Assembly (NCBI GenBank): GCA_948144175.1
Contig: CANXME010002538.1
Coordinates: 1,393,501 to 1,457,500, forward strand
DNA: 64,000 bases
Source of the DNA: Closterium sp. NIES-65
Lineage: Eukaryota > Streptophyta > Zygnematophyceae > Desmidiales > Closteriaceae
Reading direction: 5' to 3'
The notes beneath the pieces are model-generated. The model was not told the origin of the DNA, did no database searches, and saw only the letters and a program-made list of their open reading frames with translations. Position 1 is the first letter of the stretch, and every line of letters begins with the position of its first letter. Positions 52,063-63,298 of this stretch are shown piece by piece. The translations under genes and the position numbers were made by a program.

Positions 52063-55000
52063 ATGGCTGGACCCGTAAATGGTGCTCCTACCGATGATGA
52101 TGCTGACGACATAGAGGTCGAGATAGCACGCACGGGCCTAGACCTGTTGCTGTGTTCCCTCTCTAAACCAACCATCCCACCTTGTAGCAAGAATCCGCCC
52201 GTCACTTCAGTTACGGCTGTTCCCACTGTCACTTCCGCCCCACCTGACTCAATCGTCGCCCCAGTTATTAACACCGCCATGCCAACCAATGTCACAGACC
52301 CAGTACCCACTACGGTACCCGCATCCGAGCCGTCAACACCAGCAGCACCGTCCCCGGCTTCTCCTATGGGCACATCTCCATCGCTTCCACCAGGTTTTGA
52401 GATGGCGTCCCCGTCATCTCGGCCCGTTCCACCTGCATCGCAACCAGCTGCTCCCGAAGCGGCGTCCCCTGCAGGTCGGCCCGTTCCACCTGCATCTCAC
52501 CCTCACGCAGCTGCATCGGCGTCCCCGGCTGCTCGGCTTGTCCAGACGAAGTTGAACTTCCTTTGCCCCTCATCTGCGCCACCGACAGCACCCACCAACG
52601 TGCCCACTTTGCCCGTACTCGAAGCTGCAGCCTCGAACCAGCCGTCAGTTCCTCCCGAGGAGCAGTATGCCATTGCTCTTGAAAGGTTCAAAACGCGCTA
52701 GCAAGGTCAATTTGCCTGGTTGCAGCTTGTCAAAACTTCTACTGGTCACCCTGCCTTCAAGTGTTCTTTGTGTACAGAACATTCAGGATTGACTGGCAAG
52801 ACCGGCAAGTGTACCGAAGGGGCAGTCGACGTTCAAAAGCAGGCATTCACGCGTCACGCAGACACGAACAAGCACAAGCTCGCGAAACAACGGCAGGATC
52901 AGCTCGTTGGCGCGACGAGGCAGCCGCGGATTGACGAGCATCCATTGGCGCACGACAGCGAGAAGGTCCGAGTGGTGAATCTGATGGATGCCCTACTCTT
53001 TGTCAGCAGGCAAGATGCACCAATTGATCTGTGGGTGGGATTGGTCCGTTACATGGTTGAGAAGGGAGTCCCCGGATTCCCAAAGAAGGGATACGGGACA
53101 TACTACACAACGTAAGTCCGTTTCCTTTTTCAGATTGCACCGTATTTTCTTTTGATGGCCCGGGCTAACCCACCTGATCTTGTTTGCCTGTCAGGTATGG
53201 ATTCGGGGAGCTGAATCATTCTATGGCAACGTGGCTGCAGACTACACAACTCGAGGCGATCCTGGCAAGTCCCTACATCGGCATCTCATGCGATGAGAGC
53301 ACCGATCGATGCAGAGGCAAGCACCTCATCTTGTTTGTCACGTTCATTCGCAACTCACGCCTCGCCTGCGAGTTCATGGCTCTGCTGACGGTCGACAAGG
53401 CGGATGCGGCTTCGCTGTTGCATTTGTTGCTGCCCCACCTGCAGGCGTGCGGTGTTGACCTGAGACGCATCGTGGGCATCAGCACGGATGGGGCGTCCGT
53501 GATGATGGGAGCACGGTCGGGCTTGGTTGCAAGGCTTCGGCTACGCATACCGCACCTCGTCTCTTGTCATTGTATTGCACACCGGTAAGTTAATATCCTG
53601 CTCCAGGGTTTTGACTGATCTGTTCAGTGATATTGTTCTAATACACTGTCCCTGTGTGATTGCCGCACGGAAGCTCTTGCCGCTAAGGATGCTGCCGAGA
53701 GCATGCCTGTCTTCAACATGATCGACAACACGGTCCGTGCCATCGCCGAGCATTTGGGCCGGTCGGGTCCATGGCATCAGCGCTTCAAGGACCTCCAAGA
53801 GGTTTTTACCGAGACCTTTCTGGAGCTGCAAGGGATTCACACCGTACGGTGGCTATCACGTGGTGATGCCATCGCCAGGTTAGTGGCGGTCCTGCCGGCA
53901 GTCATCACAATGGTGAAGGAGTGGAATGACAAGCTGTACAAGGTGGTGACGTCGTTCCGGTTCCACTTTCTCCTGTTCTTCCTTGCCGACGTGCTTGACC
54001 AGAGTAACGTCCTGAGTAGGACGTTCCAGCAACGAGAGGTGCGTCCACGTAGGCTATACTTGCATGGCCATTGACGGGGCGTTCTGTGTGTATTTTAACT
54101 GGTGTTTCTTATAAAATATGGCGCCTAATTTATGCCACCTTGCTTCCATTCCTTCCCCCATAGCTTGATCTCTCAGCTGTGCACACGCAGATCCGCCGTA
54201 CAACTGGACATCTGGAGGCCCGTTACGTCGACTGCGGGGACGAGTTTGGCGGAGGGCTCAGTCCAAGGCTCTCGCCATGGCTTGAGAAGCACGGCCCCGA
54301 ATACAAGCAGGAAGTCTGCATCGAGGGCAGCGACTCGGACGGGCAGGCATGCACCTTCAGGTTCATACTGCATGAGGATAAACTTGACGACTACCCCGGA
54401 CCTGGGCACCAAGACGCATGCATCGATATCTGCACCGAGTTTGCTGAGCTCATCGTGGCCAACCTCCTGGATCGGTTGGGCGACCTCGACAAGCTCTCGG
54501 GCGTGGGCTTGTTCACCCCTGACAATTGGCCGCACGGCAGGCACGAGCGCCAAGCGAAGTGTCAGGAGCATCTTGAGGCGCTGATCACTCTCTTCCGGGC
54601 GGAAGAGTGCGAGGAGATCATACCTGGTGAGCCCGATGCCATATGTGTGCATGATGTGCCTCTCCATCCTTGTGTCATGTCGGATTTCTTATCAACCACT
54701 ATGTTTCCATATCCATGCTTGGTTTTCTAGCTGCAGGTGTCGACAAGAAGAATGCAGTCAAGGAAGTGCGACTGCTAATCCCCGTCCTTTCACGTGCACC
54801 AAAGGGTGAGCGAGGATTCCACACTGGTCTTACCGCCATGCTCAAGACCGACGACTGGCAGCAGCACTACCCGAACCTGGTGCGGCTGTGGGTGGCGGTG
54901 TCGGTCCTACCGTTGAACACACTCGAATGCGAGCGCGGATTCTCGCGGCAGAACGTCATTAAGTCCTGGCAGCGAGGCAGCCTCAAAGATGCTCGGCTTA

Positions 55001-55251
55001 GTGACTTGATGTGCATGTCCCTGCTCCGTTACAAGCCCAACTGGGACGAAATAGTCGAGATCTGGCGTAACTACAAGAAGCGGAAGCCGCTCAACACCTG
55101 CAACTTCTCCAGGCAGGAGGCAAATAGGAGGCGTCGGGGGAAGGAGGAGGCAGAGGCAGGAGACCAGGCCAACCCTGTAGATCTAGATGAAGAGGAGGAT
55201 GCAGCAGGTGCAACTGACGGTGGTGATGATGAGGATGCGATGTGGTATTAG
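52063..55251 (+). pseudogene. hAT transposase, five exons, one in-frame stop
   Basis: Exons 52063-53111, 53195-53584, 53669-54038, 54164-54626 and 54737-55251 sum to 2,787 bases (928 residues) in one phase. An N-terminal Pro/Ser/Ala-rich stretch is followed by a Cys/His finger (CSLCTEHSG...RHADTNKHKL). The core has ISCDESTDRCRGKHL, ISTDGASVMMGARSGLVARL and CHCIAHR. The C-terminal hAT dimerisation region is LPLNTLECERGFSRQNVIKS. Donors are GTAAGT, GTAAGT, GTGCGT, GTGAGC. Acceptors are CAG, TAG and CAG, except that exon 3 would begin after CAC, not CAG. TAG at 52699-52701 replaces a probable Gln codon. With these two lesions it is probably inactive, although recent. Confidence 0.9.
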
Positions 55252-55436
55252 TACTAGTAGTGGTTGTATGCGATTGTTAGTTAGTTAGTGGTATTCGTTT
55301 ACTGAACTATAATGAATCAATCAGCGTGGCAATTGTTGTCGACTCTGATAAGAAAGTTTTTTCCCAGAGAGCACCCTGATTTTTCAGGGTGTTTTCACAT
55401 AGCGACCCTGACAAAAAAAAAAATTGTACTAACACT

Positions 55437-55962
55437 TGTTGAGAATATGTTTGTATGCTTTTATTATAAGTGCACTGTTCGAAGTGTGTTTACAGGGGCT
55501 CGCCATAGCGAGGGATTTGAACCTGGTGGCGAGTCAACAGGGCGCAACCGAGCACAGCGGTTGCGACCCGCGTGCCAGCTCAAGAGTCGAATCGACACCA
55601 GGAGTCATCGTCTACAGTACGCGAAACTGACCTGTGGGGCGCGGCAGGATATCGCGCCCTTGCCAAAGCTGAAAAGTCTCGCCAGCGCGACTGTAACAAG
55701 GCAACCCAAGCGACGCAGCCCAACTGTTATACAGTTGCGCCTTGGTAACTGTTTGCCCTATGCGTTTGCTATATAACAGAATGTAATGCCTTGCTCATAT
55801 TACACAATTCTCAAGCTTGTGTCCGGCCTACCCTCAGCCGCTGCTTCGGCACCACGTTACAAGCCAGGAGAGCTACCTCTGAGTGACCAATAGCCCCGCC
55901 GTAGGGACATCGTTAATTCCTAGAGCTTCCGCTGCGCTCTAGCGACTTTTTAATTTCCAACA
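55437..55962 (+). repeat. 5' LTR of the TRIM-like element
   Basis: TG..CA bounded, 526 bp; unrelated in sequence to the copia LTRs here. Confidence 0.93.
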
Positions 55963-56248
55963 TGGTATCACGAGCAAGAGTTCCAAACCTTGGAACCTGT
56001 GATAATTTCTACAAATGGGCCCACCACCTGAGTCATCACCAGGAGCATCTTCTGGAGCAGGTTCGACCTGCCATTTCCCACGGAGCACTACGTGGAGGAA
56101 ATCTTCAACGCACCGTCGCATCATTTTGGGCGACTCTGCAAGACGAATTTCAAGGAGTTACAGCAAATTCCCTGGAAAGGACTTCACAACTTCAACCCGG
56201 CAAGATTGCAGCTCTCCTCGTTTCTACACTTCTAACAGTGGAGGGGAG

Positions 56249-56774
56249 TGTTGAGAATATGTTTGTATGCCTTTTATTATAAGTACACTGTTCGAAGTGT
56301 GTTTACAGGGGCTCGCCATAGCGAGGGATTTGAAACTGGCGGCGAGTCAACAGGGCGCAACCGAGCACAGCGGTTGCGACCCGCGTGCCAGCTCAAGAGT
56401 CGAATCGACACCAGGAGTCATCGTCTACAGTACGCGAAACTGACCTGTGGGGCGCGGCAGGATATCGCGCCCTTGCCGAAGCTGAAAAGTCTCGCCAGCG
56501 CGACTGTAACAAGGCAACCCAAGCGACGCAGCGCAACTGTTATACAGTTGCGCCTTGGTAATTGTTTGCTCTATGCGTTTGCTATATAACAGAATGTAAT
56601 GCCTTGCTCATATTACACAATTCTCAAGCTTGTGTTCGGCCTACCCTCGGCCGCTGCTTTGGCACCACGTTACAAGCCAGGAGAGCTACCTCTGAGTGAC
56701 CAATAGCCCCGCCGTAGGGACGTCGTTAATTCCTAGAGCTTCCGCTGCGCTCTAACGACTTCTTATTTCCAACA
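56249..56774 (+). repeat. 3' LTR of the TRIM-like element
   Basis: Same length as the 5' copy, with two compensating 1-bp indels and about 14 substitutions, mostly transitions. Confidence 0.93.
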
Positions 56775-56837
56775 ACACTGACCAGAAAGTGTTGACAAAA
56801 ACCAATCTGAGGCCCTGGTTTCAAGTTTCTCACCTGG

Positions 56838-57756
56838 ACCATCAGTGTTACTCCCAAAAACCACCCTGATTATCAGGGTATCATGGTGATTTACACTGAT
56901 AAAATTAGCCCTGCCCATAACCCCCCAGGCCAACATGCCTGTAACCCTTCCGTATGATTAATTGCGGATCATCAGTCGAGGCGAGTTGCTGCTGGTTGGG
57001 TGCGAGTTGCTGGTAAAGGGCGTGTGCGTGCCGCTGAAGGTGAAAGGACTCTGGTATGTACTAGAGTTTCGATTCGGGTCTTACACTAAATATCGGTACA
57101 CCATTTTTACCGTCATCGCCCGGATATACCTAAGACAGTGTTGAATAGTAGACAAGACAGGGGTTGTCTATTATACAGGTGTCTCTTATAAACAGGCTGC
57201 CTTTTTATACGACACTTATTTGTGTGTACGAGATAAGACATATGTGTCTTATAATAGAAACTGCAATGTATTTTAGTGAAAATTGAAATACCGCGTACAT
57301 TTTTACCCTTGCGACACGCGAATTCTGCCACGTGCTGAGTCACATAATACCAAATTTGACTTTGCAAGTATTCGGGATGACGTGGTGTCCCGAACAAAGG
57401 TTGCCGAAGTGGTAACTACGCAACATCAACACTCGTACTGAGAAATTCTTATCAAGATGTGTGAAAATATGTCTAAGTAGTTTAAAAATATTTCCATTTA
57501 TAAGACTTATAAGACGCCCAAAACTACCCCAAATACAAGATAACCCAAGCATGTTTTTTAGTGTATGAGATAAGACATATATGTCGTATATCCGGGCGAT
57601 GACCGTTATCATTCAAGCCATTCAGTTGGAATGTCACATGTCCAGCGCCTTTGACATTTTGTTGTACACTCAATGCATTGTAAAGGTACAAAATTCTACA
57701 GGTCTAGTAGATACTACCGTAACCAATAATCAAAATTTGGATCAGTTTTGTGTCCA
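56838..57756. other. AT-rich spacer downstream of HCF136 with a MITE-like inverted repeat
   Basis: 56860-56884 has a palindromic ACCCTGATTATCAGGGT resembling the hAT subterminal motifs. 57112-57129 (GTCATCGCCCGGATATAC) is an exact inverted match to 57586-57603. The 492-bp interval between them is AT-rich, has no gene, and holds repeated GAGATAAGACATAT motifs (57229-57242, 57567-57580). It fits a MITE or a decayed DNA transposon. No target duplication was identified. Confidence 0.6.
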
Positions 57757-58223
57757 TCAAGCAGCATAACGAAGCAACACGCCATCATTCCCAAGAATAA
57801 AGCCCTTTCCATAAATGAACCTGCCCACATAAGTACATGACAAGCACAGTAATTAATAATTATTTCTCCACCAGCAGCAGCAACAACAGGAGGGAAAGTG
57901 GCATCAACTCACTTAACATTGTACAGGTTGGCTGCCAGGTTGTCCGCCACTCGGTCCCGCACCCATGTCTTGCCCCCGTCCACCGTCTTCAGCAGCACCC
58001 CACTGCCGCCCGCTGCCCACGCTTCGTCCTGAACCAATCAGGAAGACAATGAGCGGGAAAATTGTAGGTGGAGACAGAGATACCGGTAAGGGGGGCAGGG
58101 AAGCGGAATGTGAGTGAGGGCAGAGCGGATTTGAGAAACAGAAGGGCACAGGAAGAGAAGAGAGAGGAGGAGGCGAGAACAATGGCTGCAACTAAACTGC
58201 AAGCACATAGTTTCAGTGATAAC

Positions 58224-58282
<59 letters not shown>

Positions 58283-61200
58283 TTCCTGACCAAGGCTCTC
58301 TTATGGTGCGTGTCACACACCGCAATCTTTGAACCCATCATTGTCCCATCGCTGATGTATTCCATGACTCACATTGCTCTTGTATCCGAGATCGAGCAGT
58401 CCAAAGCCACGGCTGGCGATGCGCACCTCCTCAAACAACTCGGAGACCTGCCCAGGGATAGGGGGCGGGCGCACAGGAATGAGGGAGAGCAGAAGACAGC
58501 ACAGGGATAAGGGGAGGCAGCACAGGAGTGAGAGCCGACAGCACAGGGGTAAGAGGCGGCAGCACAGGGGTGTGCGGCACAGGGGTAAGAGGGAGCGGCA
58601 TAGGGGTAAGAGGCAGCGGCACAGGGGTGAGGGGCGGCAATTCACGAGTGCGGGGCGGCAGAACAGGAGTGCGGGGCGGCAGAACAGGAGTGAGGGGAGG
58701 CGCCAGGAGTGAGGAGCGGCAGCACAGGAGTGAGGGGCAGCAGAAGCGCATGAGCACACAAGGACATGAGAGCATGTAAGCACGTACAGAAAGAAACGCA
58801 CACACAGCAAGGCTTCACCTTAGGCTAGTAACTTTCCATTAACACATTTGCTGCATCAACCATTTCTTCCACCTTGATTTCAAGCCCTCTCAGAGCAATG
58901 ATTTCAACCTCCCACACACCCCCTGCTTCATCTGCACTGATGTCTCACACCGCCTCTGCCTCCCCTCCACCACTCTGCTCACCCCTCTCCTCTCTCCCGT
59001 CCACCCGTCCACCTGTCCACCCGTCCACCTTTCCACCTGTCCACCCGTCCACCCGTCCACCCGTCCACCCGTGCACCCGTCCACCCGTCCACCCTTCCAC
59101 CTGTCCATCCGTTCACCTGTCCACCTGTCCACCCGTGCACCCGCCCACTCACCCCCTCCCCTTGGCCGAGGAAAAGACCTCCGCCGCGCACGAGCAGCCA
59201 GAGCCCGCCGTCAGCGCGCCACCCCATGTTCTGGATGCGCCGCGCGCTGCTGCGGTTGTGCGGCTGCCAGAAGGTCTGCACTCAGGCGAAGCGCGGGAGC
59301 AAGGCGAGCGCAAGAGAGGGGGCGGCAGTGAGCGAGAGAACATGTTGGGAGTGGGAGAGGAGAGACGTTTGTGGGGGGAAAGGTATAGGTCATGGGAGAA
59401 GGGCGGGTAGGTAGGTGGGGGCATAAGTGTGGGGATGACAAGATGGCAATGGTAATGACAGTGTGTGTGACCAGGCCGCTTGTCTCTTGTCTGTACTCCA
59501 AAGTTCTATATTAATGAAAGGACTATTCGAGGGGGGGGTGGGGGGGGGGAAATGAGGAGGGAAGGGGTGGGGAAGGAGAAGAAGGGAAGGGTGGGGGGGG
59601 GGGGGGGAGGGGGGGGGGGTGGGGGGGTTGGGGGAAGGTAGGGCTTGAGCGCACCTGCCCGGGTTCCCAGGTTAGGAAGAAGTTGCCGCGGCTGGACACG
59701 GCCACGTAGCTGCCGTCGGGCGAGCGATTGATGGTGCTCACGCTGCCCGTGTAGTAACTCGCGCCCGTGATGCCGCTCGATACAGTGCGGTTGAGCGTGG
59801 CGGAGATGGTTTCCTCGACGGCGGCGCGCCAGTTGTAGCCGCCGTTGGCCGTCACGTAGATGGCGCCCTCATCCGTCACCATCTCCGCCGCGCGCTCGCC
59901 CGTCGCGAAGATCGACACCTGTGGCACGCGCAGGCAGGCAGGAGAACAGGCGGACAGGCGGACAGACGGGCAGGCGTAGGGGCAGCGATAGGGAGAAGGG
60001 GGTTAAGAGGGGCAGAGAGAACCGGAGGGAGGATGGAGAAAGAACGTGAGGGGGTGGATGAGAAGGTAAAGACACCGAGGCGGAACGCCATGATTGACAA
60101 TGGAAGCACGAACGATTGGTGCAGGATGCAGTGGTGCGGTGGTGCGGGGGTGCGGTGGTGTCACCGCCTTCCCAACGAATTGACAATGCACCAAGCAGCG
60201 CGACTCACAGGGGTGCCGGGCAAGCGCGCGGAGAGCGGGACGCGCGACCACGTGGCGCCGGCGTCGTTGGTGTAGAGCAGGATGGCGGGCTTGCCGACGA
60301 TCCACCCCTCCTTGCCCTGGAAGCTGATGGCGTTGAACCGGTAGTTGAAGTCCTCCTCCTCCGCCGACGGGATCTCCTTCGCCGCCCACGTGCGCCCGCC
60401 GTCGCGCGTCTCCAGCAGCGTCTGCCGCGTGCCCAGCAGGAACCCTGCGTCGCGCAGAAGGGGGAATGCAGGGCGGAGATACAGAGATGGGCGAGGTCAC
60501 GAGGGCGTGGGGGTGGCAGGCATGCGCGCGCCATGAGCCAAACGGAGAACCCTAGTTTCACGCACATGCATGGCGGCCGCGGAGCCGGGATAATACGTTG
60601 TAGTCGCTTACGAGAACTCTCAAAAGTGATTTCAACATAAGCGGCGGAGCAGATACAATGCATAGTCGCGGCAAATTTGACAGAATGCCTGTAAAGGCCA
60701 CGGCATGACACGCCATAATGACAACCGTTCAACATCCTCTGAACCTTTGCTTGTTCGACAATCAAAGCATTTTGCTGCCAAGGATGCGAAAGGATAACCT
60801 TTTCGCTGCATAGGTTCTTGTTACGGCACCCCTCTGAAACGCGCCTTCTTGTTGTGCTATGGCGGCGGGATGGGGTCTAGCGAACATGGAAGGGGACGCT
60901 TTCTATGTGCGCAAGGATGGGAATGCAGGCCAGGCGGTGCGTACCGTGGTCGGGCTCGTCGGGAACGAAGGCGATGTCGAGCAGCACGACGCCCGGCGCG
61001 ACGGGCAGCGGCACCTGCTCCCACTCCGACAGGTCCTCAGCCGCCACTGCCCGCCCCACCACCGGCGGCACCACGCTCAGCGCACCGGCCAACCCGCCGG
61101 CAAGCATCACGCCGCGACGGCTGATTGCAGCGTCGCCGGCATTCTCGCCGGACGCGCGGCATAGCAGTGTCGACGCTGGGGTGGATGTGTGCGAAACGCT

Positions 61201-61341
61201 GCGCTTGCTCTCCTGCTGACGCGCTCCCACCCTCAGGCCAGAAACGGCTGGAATGGAAATCTGCTGAACTGCTGCAGTGTGAGGAGCCGGGGACAGAATG
61301 GAGTTGGGCAGGACAGGCGACGAGAGGGTGAACGACGCCAT
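57757..61341 (-). CDS. HCF136: photosystem II stability/assembly factor HCF136 (Ycf48-type), seven exons
   Basis: Exons 61341-60945, 60444-60209, 59918-59655, 59275-59153, 58447-58373, 58028-57913 and 57820-57757 give 424 residues in one phase with GT-AG introns throughout. It is a thylakoid-lumen beta-propeller that binds newly made D1 during photosystem II assembly. The N-terminus is Ser/Ala-rich (transit). Then [17 protein letters not shown] is a twin-arginine signal followed by AVAAED. Family blocks include [36 protein letters not shown] sequence, [76 protein letters not shown] and [12 protein letters not shown]. Length is near the roughly 400 residues usual in plants. The start at 61341 is in good context; an upstream in-frame ATG at 61371 is possible. 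This is the only intact gene in the window. Confidence 0.96.
58227..58278 (+). repeat. CA dinucleotide microsatellite, HCF136 intron 5
   Basis: About 26 uninterrupted CA units within the intron between exons 5 and 6. Confidence 0.97.
58500..58745 (+). repeat. minisatellite in HCF136 intron 4
   Basis: Imperfect units of about 20-24 bp around GGCGGCAGCACAGGGGTGAG, some copies lengthened or shortened. It lies just upstream (minus strand) of exon 5. Its open frames on both strands are repeat artefacts. Confidence 0.85.
58990..59146 (+). repeat. CCACCCGT minisatellite in HCF136 intron 4
   Basis: About 19 near-perfect 8-bp CCACCCGT/CCACCTGT units, ending a few bases from the exon 4 donor. Confidence 0.92.
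59528..59640 (+). repeat. G-rich tract in HCF136 intron 3
   Basis: Interrupted runs of 6-12 G, close to the exon 3 donor (on the minus strand, C-rich). Several G-runs could form a quadruplex on the non-template strand. Confidence 0.8.
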
Positions 61342-62435
61342 GGCGTTTAGATTGTAGGAGGAAGAGAGCAAAATTGGTGTTACTATGAAAATGTCTCTTG
61401 GAAGACTAGAGTTGAGACTTCAATGGAATTTGGATTGGATATGCTCGGGGTGGAGGAATCAGGGGCCTGCCAGCCACACTAAGCGGACCTCGGGTTCGCC
61501 AGACAAGACGCCATTTGGCGACTGTAGAGGTGACGTGCTCGCGACCCAATTTCGGTAGCGACGTGGATGCATTCGAATGGACATACGTGTCACCACCAGA
61601 ACAGCCGAGTACTCGAGAACCCAGATTCGAGAAGCATACCTGAAAACATGTAACGAGCTCTTACGAGTGTAGTTGACGAATCAAGGAAGGATTGGACTAA
61701 TGAGAAAAAAATGAGTACAGATAAAAGTAAACATTTATGGTACATGCGGAAATTGCAAAAATCACGCTCCAAGAAGTTTGGCTGGGAGGGAGGAGAGGAG
61801 GGAACTAAATATATATGATTGCTAGGCTGTAGCGAGGTACAACTTAGGGGGTACGCAATTTCTTTCGAGTCTTATACTTGTATCGCACATCGCCTTTCTT
61901 GGAAGTTTGGACACGGATAGCCCCGAAAGTGCATCGATTGAGAAAGCTTGCTTTCTTATTTTTATCAATTGGCATCGTTCTCATTACAACTGGCTTATGA
62001 CAACATTTGCACTGAGATTAAACACAAGCTAGTGCATGCTAATATCACTAGCTAAGATGTACCCTATCCAAGTGGCATTACCAAAGCGTTCTACGCTGGG
62101 GTGGGTGGTGGGCAGGCCTCTGGATAGGTTTGGAAGCACTCTTAGTCGAAAGGTCAGGCTGCCAAAGCTGGTCTTTCAGTAAGGGTGGGGCAGCCATGTC
62201 AGTCTTCTGTATCAGTGTTGGCTGCATTGTTACTCATGCTCGTCAGTGTACTGTAGACCTCGGTTAGTTGTACCATTTTTTTTTTAACTAACGCTTAATG
62301 TTTAGGTTGACATGACATGCAAAGAAAAATAAAATATATGACTAGAACTAGAACAACAATAGGACCTACATATGGGATGGTCTGGCCTGGTCCGGTTCCA
62401 GCAGAATACTCCTAGCAGGGAGCAGAGCAGCAAAA
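61342..62435. other. HCF136 upstream region and spacer, with a decayed LTR trace
   Basis: 61342-61800 is the 5' flank of HCF136; no element is recognisable. 61820-61890 (GCTAGGCTGTAGCGAGGTAC, then GGGGGTACGCAAT and TTATACTTGTAT) follows the order of the short copia LTR core and is probably an old solo LTR. 61900-62435 shows nothing I can name. Confidence 0.45.
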
Positions 62436-63298
62436 TCAATACAAAAACTCCTGGGTAGGACGACGCTTCTTGCTAGCATTGAATATGGCTACCACATTCA
62501 CCCAGTTCAGACCATCACTGGGCAAGAGCGCTGCAGTCATCAGATCGCCCAGTTTGGCGTCGCCCGGGCAGGTCCGCTTCCACGTCTTGATACGGTTCTG
62601 GCGACTGAAGCCCCGCTCACACTCCACCGTGCTGAGGGGGAGCACAGCTACGGCCTGCCACAGCTGCACAAGGTTCGGGTACGCTCTCACGTAGACAGTT
62701 GACTAGAGCATGAGCGAGAGCGACTTGTGGAAGCTCATGTTCCCGTAGTTGGTATCAATGGTGTGGAGAAACAACGGTAGCTCCCTCTCGCACGCCTTGA
62801 AGCACACACCTGCCAGGATGGGAGAGCAGAGCAGTGAGAGGGGCGATCGGGGCGTATAGGAGGTGTTTAGCAGCACACCAAGGTACACACACACACACAG
62901 CAGACAGCACATTGCATGCACAACTAGGTGGCGTACCAAAGAGGCGGTGGTGAAACATGTGGTCTAGCATGCCCAACCACTCGCGGCACTTCTTCATCCG
63001 CTGCGCGTTGTCGTCGCGATAGCACGATGGCCGGAAAAGCTTGGAGCCGGCCAGGTTCTTGAGGTCTTCCAGGCGGAACTCCAGTCGCGCAACGGAGACC
63101 CTTGCAAACTCCTGGCACACCGCCTTGCAGGAGTAGTAGTATCCGCCAGTCTTATGGCCTGGGATCTTGCGCTCATGAAGCACGAACTCATGCTCTGCAG
63201 CTTCGCCGTTCTGGTCCACTTCGCGATGCTGGGGGTTACCGTGTTTCTTCAGGAACGCGCAGAGCAGGGGCGACTCATCGTTGCCGAAACGATCCTCG
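62436..63298 (-). pseudogene. second hAT transposase, 3' half
   Basis: The minus strand exon 63298-62937 (EHEFVLHERKIPGHKTGGYY, EDLKNLAGSKLFRPSCY, CREWLGMLDHMFHHRLFG) corresponds to exon 4 of the 52063 gene and ends at GTACGC. The last exon 62809-62436 has ACERELPLFLHTIDTNYGN, then TAG at 62705-62703, then AYPNLVQLWQAVAVLPLSTV, ECERGFSRQNRIKTWKR (hAT dimerisation) and a normal stop. The 5' half is cut off by the LTR of K. The same hAT family as the 51432 element but clearly diverged. Confidence 0.85.

Larger units (their letters stand above)
55437..56774 (+). mobile_element. small non-coding LTR retrotransposon (TRIM-like)
   Basis: Two 526-bp LTRs (55437-55962, 56249-56774), each TGTTGAGAATATG...TTTCCAACA, differ at about 15 positions. 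The target duplication ACACT is perfect (55432-55436, 56775-56779). PBS-like TGGTATCACGAGC lies at 55963-55975 and a purine-rich GTGGAGGGGAG immediately before the 3' LTR. The interior is only 286 bp and has no gag or pol. Total 1,338 bp. It must rely on another element for all proteins. The LTR carries CTATATAACAG, a possible TATA box. Confidence 0.93.
51432..56817 (+). mobile_element. hAT DNA transposon in the 3' LTR of I
   Basis: Perfect 8-bp target duplication GTTTCAAG at 51424-51431 and 56818-56825, which is the hAT signature. Ends CAAGCCCTCAGATTG (left) and, inverted on the right, CAGGGCCTCAGATTG match at 13 of 15 positions. Subterminal copies of CCTGATTTTTCA...GTGTTTT lie at 51457-51610 and 55365-55400. 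The interior carries a five-exon transposase gene and a secondary LTR element (55437-56774). Confidence 0.95.
43532..56832 (+). mobile_element. element I: full-length copia with a hAT in its 3' LTR
   Basis: 5' LTR 43532-43658; 3' LTR split into 51312-51431 and 56826-56832 by the hAT element. Both LTRs are 127 bp once joined, with about four differences. Flanks CCAGG (43527-43531) and CCTGG (56833-56837) match at four of five bases. All domains are present but frameshifted, and the end of RNase H plus 3' UTR is tandemly duplicated. Confidence 0.92.

Noticed and set aside
55962..56282. 106-codon frame inside the TRIM-like element as a possible gag
   Set aside because: It runs out of the 286-bp interior into the LTR and contains no gag or zinc-finger motif.
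56962..57090. Short frame LLVGCELLVKGV...LKVKGLWYV as a copia protease remnant
   Set aside because: Only a few residues resemble the protease-downstream segment and no flanking motif supports it.
58874..59410. 178-codon plus-strand frame rich in VHPSTRPP repeats
   Set aside because: It spans an 8-bp minisatellite in an HCF136 intron and antisense of exon 4; no start context or domain.
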